Assembly (NCBI GenBank): GCA_900708905.1
Contig: CAADRB010000013.1
Location: forward strand, 1,893,003 to 1,957,002
Direction of reading: 5' to 3'
Length of the DNA stretch: 64,000 nucleotides
Source of the DNA: Hymenolepis diminuta
Lineage: Eukaryota; Platyhelminthes; Cestoda; Cyclophyllidea; Hymenolepididae
Shown here: one piece after another, positions 26,680 through 41,000 of the stretch
How positions within the stretch are numbered: position 1 is the first letter of the stretch
Layout: the number at the start of each line of letters is the position of its first letter
The notes under the pieces: model-generated
Seen by the model: only the letters and a program-made list of their open reading frames with translations
What the model was told of the DNA's origin: nothing
Databases searched by the model: none
Made by a program: the position numbers and the translations under genes

Positions 26680-27240
26680 AAATAGTTTGTTTATTTAAAC
26701 AAGGCCTTTAGTTCATTACCCATGTGTATAATTCTATCAAAATCCCATTTGAGCTGACGAAGAGTATATTGCTCTGCATTAGACAACGCCTAAATGTTCC
26801 TGAAACTCATATAAAAAGCATAAACGAGATATTTTCTTCGAAGAGAGGCGTCAGACAAGAATTCAACGAAGTTTCTACGCCCTCCGGTGTAATTCTTAAA
26901 AGCATATTAGAAAAAAACTATGCAACCATGGAAATTCGGAACTCGTACTCTTGAGTTCAACAGAATGATATATTCGTCATGTACAGATGGCTTATGTATT
27001 GTTGTTTATTCCATAAGTTCTTTTTAACTTATGGAAAAGTTTAAATTACAATTTGCGAATATGTCGTCAAATGCGCAAGAAAAAAATCTTTATACTGTTC
27101 CAGATACGAGTGTATCATATACTCAACTAGAAGAGCGAGAGGTTCATGTTGTAGGCTTCTTTATATATCTTGGTTTACTTGCAAATGAAAAATTTTTAGC
27201 TCTTATAGAGCTTTATTTCATGAAGGTCACGAAATAGCTT
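26680..27240 (+). mobile_element. RTE-like LINE reverse-transcriptase remnant
   Basis: Short segments in different + strand frames line up in order with the reverse transcriptase of RTE-clade non-LTR retrotransposons. FVYLNKAFSSL near 26690 resembles motif A (F-V/I-D-Y-x-K-A-F-D-S). VPETHIKSINEIF resembles the following helix region. KRGVRQEF near 26855-26880 matches the K-R-G-V-R-Q-G-D motif. FIYLGLLAN near 27160-27185 resembles the Y-L-G segment after the palm. The F-A-D-D catalytic segment was not found, and only about 100 bases separate the GVRQ part from the next recognisable part, so it is internally deleted as well as frameshifted. Assignment to a LINE is fairly secure; assignment to RTE is an inference from motif wording. 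Confidence 0.55.
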
Positions 27241-30200
27241 CCAATTTTGAATAAACTCAGACAAAACCACTTGAAACATTCTTTGAGCTCATCCTTCAGT
27301 ACTGATCATATAATATCGTCCGTCGAGAGGTGAAAGATCAGCTGTTTAGAACGTACCTAAGTAGACGATGCTACGCTTTTACAGAAGATGTAAAATGAAC
27401 GTTAAAGAGTAGATAAATCTTAAATTTTTAATGTGGTATGCACTCAACGGTGTTTTTATAGGTTAGATACCAATGCGTGAACGCCGTAAGTGATCAGATA
27501 ATTTCAAACAATAAAAACGAAGTTTATGGTAACAATTAGCAATGTGGTTTTGAGTAGATAAACCCTATAAAAATCTCTGATTATTTTTGACAGAAAATCA
27601 ACTAATCTAAGCCTGAATGCATTCAAATTAGTCAAGTGTAGCAAACATTTACGTTAAAACAAACGGAAGAGAGAGAGATTCAGATCACCAAATGCTGATT
27701 CAAAATTTTGCTAATCGAACACCGTCTTTCATTGCAATGCTGTTAATTGGCCTGATTGGCCAGTTTGTTTTCTTAAATGAAGCGGATACTGGACACAAGA
27801 GAACAAGGTCGCGAAATTGGAAGAGTTCCAGTTCTATTAGATTTTGCATTTAGACCATGTAATTGTTTAATTTACTGCTTCACGTCCCAAAACTCAAATT
27901 TTTATAATCAATTGATTAGTTTGGGTGGTCCTTCTTACTACTTCAGTTTATAATGCTCCATACGACCCCATCTCCACACTTCTCTTTATAACTTCTGGTG
28001 ACTCGATACGTGCTTATTCGAGTCCCTTGCCTGCCTGTTGTTACATGGTCATAATTTCATTTCGAGGACTTCTTTTCCTTTGCCAGTTAGCTCTTGATGA
28101 TTTAACAGTGCGAAATTGAAACTAGTCAGTTCTTATTCAAATGTTTTCTGTTTAACTTCCGAGTCCTGTTGCTTCTATTGTTTCTGCCTGATAATACGAC
28201 AATCGAAGATATTTATTACATTCAAATCATTGTAAATGATTTAGCTATATGCGAATGTATGTAAAACTGCATATATTGCCCCATCAGCCAGTCAGTATAG
28301 CAGGAAGTGCTCCACCTTAGAAAATGTCATGACAATGTCAGGAGTATAACTTTGCTGTATAAACAAAACTGTCATTATCAACCAAAATAAAAGCTCTGTT
28401 TTTATAAAGGTTCGAGCAAATAAACTTAATTGCGATCACAAGATTGACTTCTATTTGCATCAATGGAATTTATTTTTTGAATAATCGACAAGTTGATTTA
28501 GCATTTCTAAAGAAAAAAAACGATTTTCAATATTCAAAGGGTATTTACGATTATGGTCGGTATCTAACATAAGCATATAATGATTTTTCACGCTCTAAGT
28601 CGACAAATATTTAAAACGTTTTACAGATTATTGCATACTTTCCAGTTTTATTGAATCTGGAAATGTTGAAAAGGTGAATTGTCAAAATCCCTCGATCGAA
28701 GCAAATCGGAACTATTAATGAGACATTTGTGAGCAATTAAGCTCAATGAATTTAAACTAAGAATGATCATTTATTATGAAAACTAAGTTAACAGAATCGC
28801 ACAATCAATTGTACTTTTCTTGATATTCGAGGCAGAGTGAAAATTTACAGTTCAGGATCAAAAGAGCAGCTAATGATAAGAGTAAATAGAGGAAGTACGT
28901 TTACTGTCTGAAGTATTTAGGAAGAGAGTAGGTCAAGCAATCTAGGATCTGCAGTTTTTGCCTCTTTCTACATACTCCCTATTTGAATTTAACTCATGGA
29001 GCATTCAACATTTTTTCCCCTCCATATTGAACTTCTGGATGATGCAGTTTCATATGCTTTTACATCCATTTTTCGAATGGATCTAAAACAGTCTTGCTAG
29101 TCTGTAGGGTGCCTGTACCGTTTAAGTACCTACTTGTCAGTACTTCTACAAAGATTCGATGACACCGAGCTATTAATTTCTTAATTATTTCGCTTTTAAA
29201 TTATTGATATTACATTTTTAATGGAATTGGCTCCTTTACGCATTCAGTTTACTACCCTATCTCGATAAAAGTATGTTTCATCTACTTCAAGCTGTTTAAT
29301 ATTTTGTGGAAGCCTGATCCAGGACGATTAGAGAACTATTCGTCGATAGTAATGAGGAATTCAGTTGATGTAAATTTTGCTCATTAATTTGTTAAAGTTT
29401 AAATCACGATACACAAAGAGGACAGCAGGACTGAATTTTTAACAAAATTACTGATAATTTGTTAAATTTAGGCAGTTATTTGAATACATAATCAAAATTT
29501 CATTAATTTATTTCAAATAATTGTAATAGCATTGCACATTCCGACAACTGCTTATTATATATTTATTGATTTTTAAATAAAATATATTAATAATTTGATC
29601 CGAACCCGATTGAAGCTGCTATTAAAATATTTTTTCAATAGTTTGATCTGATTGTCTTGTGATTGCCTTCAAGAATCGTGAAAGCGAAATTGAATTAACA
29701 TTGACTTCAAGTGGGTAAATAAATATATCTTCCTTATTTATGAAAATGAATGTTTACCTATTTACTTCATTTCACTTAAATCATGCCGAATAAATGGTAA
29801 ATAGTTTATAAATTTATGGAATTTCAACCATGTGCCACGAATAAATGAAAGTGCTTAACATAAAAGATACGGAAATGCCACCTGCATTTCGCGCATGTTA
29901 AATCAAATTCCAAAAATAAGTGTAAATATTTATATATTGTATATTACAAAATGATATTATTAAAATTTGATTGTTACTATGTTAATGGAAGAGGGCAGAA
30001 AGTATTTTTTACAAAAAATTTACAGTTTTATAAATCAGGATTCATTTAAAAGTGGGTTTAGAGGATACGCGCTTAATTTGGTTAAAAGTGAATGGTAAAC
30101 ACAAATAAAAATTAAATATAATTTATTTTTTTAATTACTGGCATGAGAAAGTGTTTTTAAGTGTAGTATATAACAAATTAAATATTCTTTGATAATTTCT

Positions 30201-30277
30201 TTATCATACGTTAGAGAAAATAATTCCGCTTACCCGTTGATTTAGTTCTTAGCATTATTTATATTTTGTCCACAATT
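27241..30277. other. AT-rich non-coding stretch
   Basis: Nothing was recognised beyond a possible continuation of the LINE remnant in the first few hundred bases, which I could not align. Confidence 0.5.
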
Positions 30278-30294
30278 AATAATAATAATAATAA
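30278..30294. repeat. (AAT)n microsatellite
   Basis: Five to six AAT units, about 40 bases outside one end of the adjacent transposon. Confidence 0.9.
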
Positions 30295-30332
30295 CAAATT
30301 TTAAAATTAATCTTTTCAGAGGGAATTGTAAA

Positions 30333-31533
30333 CAAAGTGTGTAAGACATTCCAGGGCAGAAAATAAAACTGTTAATGGTTGAAACTTACAATTTTTTATG
30401 ACAAAAAATTAACATAATATTAACATGGATGCTATTCAACAGATCTTCCTTCGGCATCTATCACCGACTCAATTTGAGTCCGAAAGCGACTGCAAGCTTT
30501 GATCAGGTGGTCTTTATTGATGTCCTCCACTGCTTGAGCTATTACTTCCATTAGAGAAAATTTAGTTTCCACCCCACGCGTAATAGTCGAAAAAATTAAG
30601 GTCTGGTGAGTTAGAATGTGGCCATAAGTTTGGTGTGACGTGATGATAAAAATTCTCGCCCATCCAATCGTGCGTTTTGAGAGCTTTATGGGATGGAGTC
30701 GAATCTTATTGGAAGGTATAGGGTCTTCCACTGGCTACGCTGTCTACCCAAATCGGCTTAACAACAGTGGTTTGAAGAGTCTCCACATTATCATCTACAT
30801 CTGCATTGAGTCCAAAACCCTGTGGAAAAAAACAGAGGAATCATGATGTACCTTTCACTGCTGCTGGAAAATTCATGCTCACAAATAACAGTTAGGACTT
30901 CAGTGGGATCTGCCAAACACAGCCACCTAGCACTTCTTAGACTGACTTTGTGATCCTGGTGGAAGTTGTTTTCGTGGATGAAATGCAGATAACGCCCCTG
31001 CCCTTCTGAGTACTTTAATTTATTTAAGGGTCATTTTGCACTTATTAAGTGATTTGTCTTGTCAACATTAACTGACATTGTGTGAAAACGTATGATTTGT
31101 ATCCGGAACATTGATGAATAATGTGTTCTACTGCTCTCTCAGACACTTGAATATATTTGACAAGGTATTGCGCACTGACTTTCTATGATTTTTGTCCATC
31201 TTGTCATGTCATGCACTCTTCAGGCAAACACAAGCTTTCTGAGTGAGTGAGCGAATCAGCAGAGCGTTGAAAATGATGTTTTTCTACGTGGAGGCCAATT
31301 CATCTCCACTGTTTTCATTCAGCAGCTCCTTTCTAACTTTGGAAACAAAAGATGTGGGGACTTTTAAGAATCTTGGGATTTCTAAATACCTGTATTTTGC
31401 TTTTACATTGTGTCTTTTCATTTTATTAGTTTAAGTAGTATCCGTCATGTGATCTTCTGATATAAAATACATTAATTATTATTGAATTAGCTTAAATCAC
31501 AAAAAAGTGTCCACAGATACCTTCCACACCCTG
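30333..31533 (-). mobile_element. Degenerate IS630/Tc1/mariner-group (DDxD type) transposon, copy 2
   Basis: The 5' end on the - strand begins at 31533 with CAGGGTGTGGAAGGTATC, immediately inside a TA (31534-31535). The 3' end on the + strand begins near 30333 with CAAAGTGTGTAAGACATT, which agrees at 12 of 18 positions. The element spans about 1.2 kb, nearly full length for the group, and contains a transposase pseudogene from end to end. Its first 600 bases or so are homologous to copy 1 (1770-2729), which lies in the same orientation. The TA next to the 3' end is not intact (AA at 30331-30332), so that boundary is approximate. Confidence 0.8.
30432..31400 (-). pseudogene. Transposase pseudogene (DDxD type), copy 2
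   Basis: The - strand gives nearly all parts of an IS630/Tc1/mariner-group transposase in order, but in several frames. An N-terminal region is followed by FIHENNFHQDHKV and ARWLCLADPTEV. Next come FSTGFW and DSVASGRPYTFQ, an in-frame stop, then DSTPSHKALKTHDWMGENF. HHVTPNLW, NSPDLNFFDYYAWG, and an intact C-terminal run including INKDHLIKACSRFRTQIESV follow. The second catalytic Asp (in DSTPSH) and third (in FFDYY, Asp rather than Glu) are retained. At the first catalytic position the codon is His (minus-strand codon at 30974-30976), exactly as in copy 1. The final 99 codons (30731-30432) are open, which is why this part looks like a gene by itself. Confidence 0.85.
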
Positions 31534-32048
31534 TAAAATGTACATTAGTCACAATTATTTACGGATTGGGCACCTAACAAACCATCATTTTCACGATCAC
31601 TTATCAATAACTGTAATGAATGATGCTTTAATATTTTTCATTTTCATTGAAGAAAAATTTATTAGACTCCCTAATTTTCATTTGTTTCCATTATTATCAG
31701 GCATATAAAAACGTATAATTAAATTACAATTTAAAAGTTCGTGCTATTTGTTGTCCATCAAATGTGCAACTGTTCTTACACAGAGTCATTGACGTAAATC
31801 TTGGACTATCAAACCTGATATTAAATTCTTTACAATTAAATAGAAAAAATTTCATTATAAAGGGCGACGGTGAGTAGATAAATGTTTAACAATAACGAAA
31901 GACAAATTTAAATTTGAAATCATTATTTTCTTTTAAGTTTTATTCATTAAAAAGGCTCTACTCAGTCACAGCTTTATTTTATCTATCACTTTTCTCTTTT
32001 TGATTTCCTTTTGCGCCAAATTTGTTTAGTTAAATAAAAGTTTGAAGG

Positions 32049-32062
32049 GGAGAGAGAGAGAG
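32049..32062. repeat. (GA)n microsatellite
   Basis: Seven GA units followed by GTTAAAA, the same following context as the run at 34541-34554. Confidence 0.85.
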
Positions 32063-34540
32063 TTAAAAGAAGTTTAGTGTTCATCAAAAATGTACACATG
32101 AATCAACAATATTCAAAATTATTCTCAAATTAATTGAATAAATTTTTTATAATCCACAAAATTTGATATAAAAATCCCTATTGCAAAATAGTAGAACAGT
32201 AAAATTGAATTTTATTCCTTTACAATTTAGTTGAAGAATCCTCGAGGTCAAATTTCAAATTTCCTAGAGAATTTCATTCTTAAATTAGAAGAAATGAACA
32301 TCAAAGCATCCTAAATGAAAAATAATGAATAAATTATATTTTTTAAGGTTGTATTTTTTATTTATTAATATAAATGATGTCTCCTCTTTTATTTAATATA
32401 TGTTCATTATTTTCCTAAAACGTACTGTTAATTAAAATAAAATTATTTAATATCGGGTTCCATTTAATAGTCTCTAAAAATTAATACATTTATCTGCTCA
32501 TTTTTATAAAATAATTTTGCCCCTTCAATGCCGAAGGGTTGGCTAAAATTATATTCATATTGGCAGAATTATTTAAATAATTTTTAAAATTCATCAGTCA
32601 ATTATTTATTTAGAACAATCAAACCTGTGTGTACTCGTTTTCTAAATATGTGCATTTGCTCTCGTTATCGCTGACCGTACAACTGAAAAGGTAAAAGACC
32701 GGATCTCTGGTACCCGAACTCACATGAAAATATGATTAATAAACAAGCTATTTGAAAACAAATCTCTTTTAACAATAAATTATTCTTTATAGCTTAAATA
32801 AACAAAAAAATCTAAACCGCATAGTGCCCTTTGAAAGGTTTTATTTGACACTTTTTCAAAGCAGGTTGCGACTTATCTGATCAAAGAAATTTCTCGAATT
32901 TGATCCTCCTTTATATTGTACAAAACACTTGAACACATTAAAAAAACTTTACTGTTCAATAAAATTTTGTCAGCGATCAAAAAAAAACATTTTGCATTTG
33001 AAATACTACTAAATGTCTCTCAAGGCCTCCTAAATCAGAATTTTTTAATTAACTGGGGACTGAGAATAATTCGAGAGAAAGCGAGCGTCAAGTCATGATT
33101 AAAACAATTCAACAATGAAAACATAGAAAATATTTGATTTGATTGGTCAATGATGATTGAAACCTCCATCGTCCGCTTATATGGTAAAACTTTACCTCAA
33201 ATTAGTTCGCCCAATAAAAGTACCATGATACATTACATATGGAAAAGAAATCATGTCATTCGATCCCTCGAAATGATCCGAAATTTCAACTCTAGCGTTT
33301 TAAATAAAACAAAAGATAAATTAAATTATGAACTACAGTAAAACATCATTTTCTCCAATGTTGGAATAGTATATTTGCAGGACATTTCAGATGATTTAAC
33401 TTGAGTAAAATTAACAATTACTCAGGAGTGGGAAAACTGGATTTAGTAAAGTGTTAGTAAAATCAGTAAGCATAACCCATCCTCTGAAGGTAACTCTATG
33501 CGTTTCAAAAATCATTCTTCAATCGCATTCTCCACGAAAATAGTCAGGATTTTTGTCTACAAAGCCTATGATTCAAAACTCCGTCTGTTCTGTCTAGACA
33601 GGATTATCAATTCTCCTTTTAAAAACAATTTTTCCGTACACTTTAAGAGTACACTGCACTAGTACCCTCACGCGTTCTTCCCCAAATGATCTATTTAAAC
33701 TCTCTTCGTATTTCACATATCCACTTGTCAGTTATCTGCTCGTAGGCTCCCATTCCATCTACTCCCTCCTTCAGCTCTCTCGTGCTCTCTTGAAGTCTCA
33801 TCTCCTGCGCCATTCTCTAGTATTAAATTAAAAAATTACAGGACCTTTATAGTAATATAATTAATTAATAGTAAACAATATTTAAAGTAACCAATGGATA
33901 AAAAGGAGAGTCAAATGTCAAGTAAAGGAAGGTTTTATGGTAGAATAAGAGCACCATGTCAAACATGGCATGCCAAGGGAACTTTATAAATTTTGAAAAA
34001 TTTGCGAATAGCAAAGTGGAGGCAAATGTTCGAGATGCTTCTCAAAAAAAACCCAAACGTTCAAGTGAAATGGGGCACAATTTAATTAAATAAATTTTAA
34101 TAAACAAACCTTTATCTCATTGCTTTAGGAAATAATATATTCTTTCAATATATTCAGAGATTAGTTTAGGAGAATATTTAATATATTTTATACAATGAGC
34201 ATTTTAAGGTCAAGGTACTTAATCAATAATCGGATAAAATTTTAACATTGAATAACATTTCATTGAATTTTTTTTCATTTTATCGATTAAAATTGGAAAT
34301 TTTCTGATAAATCATCACCTTAGATTGTGATTTATAAGTGAGTAATGTCGCCGAAGGTTACTGTATGAAAAATACCGTGTAAAATAAATTTATTTTAAAT
34401 GACAAATAATACTTCTGAATTGATGTTGGTCTATTAATTTTAATTTAATAAAAAATTCATTTTCCGAAATGTTAAAAAATTTTACCTTCAACCATTTATT
34501 GTAATTTTAGCAGAGAAAAAATAAAATTTTTATTAAGTTT

Positions 34541-34554
34541 AGAGAGAGAGAGAG
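34541..34554. repeat. (AG)n microsatellite
   Basis: Seven AG units followed by AGTTAAAA. Confidence 0.85.
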
Positions 34555-37500
34555 TTAAAATGGCTCCTTTCTCACTTATAAAAAAGTTGAGAGGCCGAAA
34601 TGTGTCTTTTTGTTCTAAATACTTTATTTATTTGTTAATTTAATTACGAATAACACTTGCAGGTTCTAAATTATGGTAAAACGTATGAATATGGAGATTG
34701 TCAAAATGGGCGAGTGGGTCAAGAATATGAAACAAAGGAAGTGAATTTTAATTCTGATGTATTGATTGGCGCATATGTTCAAAATTAGTAAGTTCAATGT
34801 CTAGGTGTTCAATTATCATTATTTGACACCCAGATTCCTAGGTCACTTTATGTCTGCAATATTCATAGACTGTTGACCGGTTACTTCATTGGCTGATCAT
34901 GTCACCCAACTTATCCGTACCTTTTACAGCTCAGAGCGAGCAGATAAGATAAGGCAAATACATTTAGCAGTACTCAACTAGAAATAAACTAAATTGTATT
35001 TATACTGTAATAAAATAGTGTATTTATAATTTAATTCTGACATCATCACCCAAATAGAAATGCAAGACTTTGTTTGAATGGTACAGGAACAAAATCAATT
35101 TGCTTTGAAAAGTGAGAGGAGAACAAAATGAGGTTTCAGTGATCATGCGCCCAGTTTGCAACATAAACAAGGTTTACTGACACAAAGGCATTTTTCCATG
35201 GAAATTTATGATCCTCAGAGCGCAACACGAGTTTGATGGCTTTAGATGGTTGCAAAGGTTATGATCACGCTGATATCAATTTTATGCGATGACAGGATCT
35301 GTATATCAATTCTTGATTTGTTGAGGTGATGACCGCGAAATATATTAAATTTGTTGATTTGATGCTTCAGTGATTTTAGAAATTGCAAAGTTATGAGAGC
35401 CTTGAAGAGCCTTCAGTTAATCGTTTTGACCTTTTGCTCGGTATTTCAGTCTTCTTCTCTTTTATTGCTGTTGGTTGTCAAAGATTTCCAGAGACCAAAA
35501 TAGTGTTGTTCTAAGTTCGTTTATCTAACAAAACGATTAAGTTAGAATATATTGAAGAGTAGAATTATATTGAAAATTGATTTTTAAATTTGACGGTGAT
35601 TTTCAAAAATCGATCCTTTTTACAAAATGTAATTAAAAAAATTTATTTATTTGCAAAAAATCAAAATCTTGAGTGCAACAAGGGATTGTCTATATCGTTT
35701 GCAGGTAAACAGTTAATTTTGAATTTACCAAAATCTCTCAGACTTTCGTATTCTCTTAGAAATTTTAACTTACTTGATGAAATTATCAGTAATTTTGCAG
35801 TAATTTCGCCTTTCGTGTCATTTCCGAATTATAGAAGTCCCTATCTAGTGGCTCCATTAACAAAACTGATATTGAAATAGTGTTCAGTATCACAGTGGGT
35901 TCAGATAACTGAAATTGCATCCTAATTGTTCCAAAGGTTGACAATATCGAGCTTCCAGTCATATTTTTGAAACGAGTAATAATAACCTAAAATAAGTAGC
36001 TATTCTTCATATATGACAGAGTCGTACATTATTGGTATCATTTGTTAGAAGATTTTTCAAGGTCAAAGTACGACAAGTCCAAATTTGGCAAAAATTTGAG
36101 TGGAAGTTACCAATAAACGGTTAAAATGCTGACTATTTTTAAATAAGCATCAAATATTCCGCTTTTCTACAGTACAAACTTAATTCTTAGATCTACAACA
36201 ATGAAAATTTTACACATCTTATTTTGAAATAAAATTAAACATTTTCTGATCTCCTATTTAAAATGACATTTCTTTCCCGCCAAATTATAAAGGCAATCAG
36301 CCGTTAGGATCATTTTATTTTCAAATTCATAAAGAATCAAGGAATTGAAATTTTATTTTATCTACACGGTGCAGGAGGGAAATTTAATCGCATGCTGTAA
36401 CTTTGTAACTATCAAATTCCTTTCCCCCAAATTGATCACTAAAATTTCAGAAATGACTTAAATATTTTTTAAATTTGAGATGACTTTAAATTAATGCGTT
36501 TAAATCCATGTTATGCAAGGCTTATTTTTGTTTTAATAAACTTCTACTAGAATTAAATTTGAATTTTTTCAAGAATAAAAAAGACGACCGAAGTTCAAAA
36601 CTGTGCACCCTACATAATTGCACTTTTCAGTCATGGCGATAATTTAACACACCTTGTTTAACTGAACAGATTTACTTTTTTGCTTTTAACATTTGTACAA
36701 ATTGGTTGAAAAGTTTAATAATTTTATAGTACTGTTTAATTCATCTAGTTGTAATTAATTTTGGAAAATGGATGATTGATTAAATAATTTTTATTAAATT
36801 AAAAATAGCTCAAATTTAAAAATGGAAGTCTTTTTTAATACTATTTTGATTGTCTTTTATCAATTAATTGAAAAGTGAAGGGATTGTAATTACAAAATAC
36901 TTCAATTTGTGTGAATTTTAATGTCAAAATTATATAATTAAAAAGTAAGTTTGAATTAAAGAAAATATAAATTCAAGGCTGCGTGGAAAATTTTAATCAT
37001 CTTAATAGATTATATAAGTTTTTGAAATAATAAAACAAGTAAACTTTATCTTAATTTCAATTTAATGACCTGCAGCTTGTGTGGCGAATTGTGGAGACGG
37101 TAGAGTATTGTCTTCTTAAGTGTTTCAGATCTCCACATTTCTCAGGTATTTCAAATGTACCTCGAAGAGGATATTAGTATTTATATATTGGCTCATATTC
37201 ATATGAAAACACACGGGCAGTCATTTGCCTCCAATTTAAAAGGGTAAAAATATACTTCTGCATTTCAATACTTGTATCAATCACATCTTCTACACACTGA
37301 GTTGTAACCATGGAATGGTTGGAATGTACTTAATTTTTCTCTTCAAATCTCACTTTTTTGCGATTATGGAGGTTAATTAAGGTGTTACAACTCATGGTTA
37401 ACCCATTCTACTGGAAATTTCCCTCAGCAGCCAACTTTAAGATCTGGGACAGTTAGACTTCTATCCAAATTTTGCCAAAATTATCGATCGCAGTTTTCCC

Positions 37501-38055
37501 AAAAACAGGAAGCTCCTATTGGCTTATTTTAATAAAGGACCAGATATAGGAAATAACTTTGAAATCAAATAGATTACATTCATGCACGAAACTGAATAAA
37601 ATGTTATTTTGGAGAGTTGTCTGCAAGACTGTAAATATCTGTTTTGTTGTTAGATATTCTTTTTCAGCCCTTCCTTGTAATCTCGAGTTTCAAAAGCCGC
37701 GCTCAGAGAAACATTTTCTCTTAACTGTGCAGAATGGCCTGAAACTGAAATATTTAAAAGGAAAGAATACCTCAGTGGCGGAGAATATTAAATAAATGCC
37801 CCAAATGCCAATTCATCCTTTACAAGTTTGTACCCAACGAAAAGAGTTTTAAGTTAGAGAGCGCCCATTTAGTAGTTGGTCCTATTATAAACATTGGGAA
37901 ATTTGGAAGTCCTCCTGTCTGGGGAGACATTAACTCAATTTCTGCTCATTGTACTATTTAATTTTTCAAGTAAATAAATGAAGTATGGAGTATTAAAATT
38001 GGTTCAAAATATACGAAAGAATCATATAAGAGCTAAATCAAAACATTTTTGCGTG

Positions 38056-38073
38056 AAATAAATAAATAAATAA
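38056..38073. repeat. (AAAT)n microsatellite
   Basis: Four AAAT-type units. Confidence 0.8.
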
Positions 38074-41000
38074 TCTTGTAACTTCGACTGTTGTTTTAGA
38101 GACGAAATTACTCAATTTATTATTTCAAATCACTCTCCAGTCGTCCCTAATAATTGGCGAAGCAGGATGCAAGAGGGAAGAAGGAAGATATTAACAATGT
38201 ATGTGGTCGGTAAAGGGATCGTTTCATAGTTAATCTTATTTAATAAATTCTTTCACCTTTTGTTGATGAATATTTCAAATAAAGGGTCACATGCTACGGT
38301 CGGTACCAGAGTTGTCCAATTTTGGATATCGGCATAATAAACATTTAAATTTACCTGAATTTTATCATCACTTTGCATTTTTACCACTTTAATCCAAGAA
38401 ACACGTTAATTTTTTCCCAAAATTTTTAAAAAATTTAAAATTGAGATTTGATAGCTTTAATTCTTATTATCTTATCATATTAAATTAATCTTTTTCATCT
38501 AGATTAATCTTGAGATGTGGTTAGTATCTTTTTTTCAGAAGTTATTACTGTTAGCAGAATCTTCAGACGACATTTATCAAATGATTCTAATCAAACGGCG
38601 TCTGTTGGTTTGAAAAAAAACCAAAAAATATCATATAAACTAAAAATTACTTTTTTTACCATAATGACCAAAAAAGGATTTTACATTTGCATTTTAGAAA
38701 TCTGGCCAAATAAAGGGAGGACAAAACAAGTTATGGAAGAGTTCAAACAGTAAAAACACTTGTATTTGGGTAAATTATAAATTTTTTGAACTCAGACGAA
38801 ATACCGTCTCGCTTATCCGGTTGAACAATGTTGATCAGGTTGATTTCTATAGATTTGTATGGCAAACTGAACGGTGTCTTACAGAGATCTGCCATGGCCC
38901 AATGCACCAAAGCAAAGATATTTGCATGAAAGCAAGATTTAATTATAATTGGGCGATTACTGAAACCATAGGCCTCCAAGTGATACAATTTAAACATCTG
39001 AGAAATAAAAACTAAAATTAACCCTCTGATTTTTTCCCATTTATTATTGTTTAACTAAATGACGTAAAATCTACACCTTGACCCATGGTGATTACGTCAC
39101 ATTCTGATGTGAGTCTTAAACTTCACCATCATTTTTATTAATTCACGGCTTCAGAGCGCTCCTGGTCAGCAAAAATTTATTTTGAGCAGAATTTTCATTG
39201 ATTCGACCGTAGGGTGACCTTGAATTTTATTGAAATAACCTGTGCAACAGTTTAAAGGAAATAATCGATACATTATATGCAAGGAAATATGAAATTCTGA
39301 CCTCTGCCGACACGGGTTCCGTATCTAGGGATCTTTGAATTCGGAAAAAGAGAAAAATAACACTCGTTGATGCACATTTTAAACTGGAAATATAAGCCAT
39401 GTTTTCTTTCAGATGTTTTCAGGTTATTTCCCGCCAATTCTGTTATATTTATTGACATAAATTATAACAAAGCACGGGTAGCAATAATACTTGAACTCCT
39501 ACCGCTTCTGAAATTCGATAAATTAGTAATAATTCATTTTGCATACAACAAATTTGTAAGACAAAATTGGTCGTGAAGACAATCAAGTAAAATTTGTTAA
39601 AAGATGTAAATCCACTTTAATTCTTTTGAGTGCCTATATAAATATGAGAGTCAAAATAAAATATTAAAATTCTAAGCCGAAAAGTGGAGGGATCAAAGAT
39701 GAAAGGTTGATCAATGCGTTTGAAATCAATGACCTTGAAAGTTACACTTCCTTTTCTAAAATTCCCGCTCTCGATGCAATCTGCCAATGAGGAATTTATT
39801 AAAACAAAAAAGAATAATTATTTCAAAGTAATCATTAAACTAACATATTGTTACATTTACAACTAAAATGAGGGAAATTTACTTAAATATCCCGAATTTT
39901 GCAAAAATAGTAAAAAGAGTCTCCTTCGGCTTATAAAATCATTGATAAACTTATTTTTTTATACATTTTAAATTTACCTAAATAGTAAATATATTTTAAA
40001 AGTACAAACTGGCATTTCAAATATGACTTCTTTTAGTTCAAAATCTTCTTGTCGAATACAACTGGCGTAAAAATAGGAAATTGGTTATATAATAATAATG
40101 ATTCATTTGTACTGGTACCTTTATATACTAATTTCAAATTCAAGACCGTTTCAAAGAGATGAAAAAAGAGGTCTCCAGAGATGTAACCCACAGAACAAAT
40201 CAATGCAATTTGGAGGTGGAAATAAATGACAAAATACATTGGAGGCATTGTGCCAGATTTCGAGAGCTGTAAATTTTATCTTCCAAATCGTAACCGGGAC
40301 ACGATTTTTAAATAAACGCACCCATTAATCAAAATTAAAGGACCATTTGCCTTATTATAATTATTATTATTTTCCCAATGCCAAATGGCTTATCTGACCT
40401 GTCAAGGAAATAAAAGTCTGCTTTAATATTTATGTGCTAACGCAATCTTAATTTGCATAAACGTTCTCCCTCTTCCTGCATAACACATAATTTTCATCCA
40501 CAATTTCTTTCATTAAATAGTTTTGTCTCATTACTCCGACAGCATAAATTATTATTTTCTTGTGATTTTTGCGATTACATGACTAGTTTACATGCCCATC
40601 AATTATGCAGATTGGTGGAGATTGTTAGAGGTATCAGCAGCAACAAAAAATTTCCAACACATTTAACCACAATTGGTCCCGTGAGATGGACATCTTTAAA
40701 ACGCTCCATATTTATGTATATAGCCTTTCTTTTTAATGGAATAAAATGATTTATTTAAACAATTGCGGTAGAATTAGTAAATAGTGTAACTATAATGATG
40801 ATTCTCGACGGATATAAACTGGTCATGCTGTGAAGCGTCTAAATTATGTTACAGCAAGTTAGCTTTCTCACGAGACCAACAATGCTGTTCACAGCAAGAA
40901 ATACAGAGAAAAGAGACGTTCATATGAATATGACCTTCCAAAGAGAACACTGAAGTAAAGGAGGAGGAGAAAATTTTTGAGATACCAAATTTAGAAACAA

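Noticed and set aside
33590..33601. Palindrome CTGTCTAGACAG, containing the same GTCTAGAC as near 7669 (a SMAD-type site)
   Set aside because: Two occurrences of an 8-mer in 64 kb are close to chance, and no gene is attached to this one.
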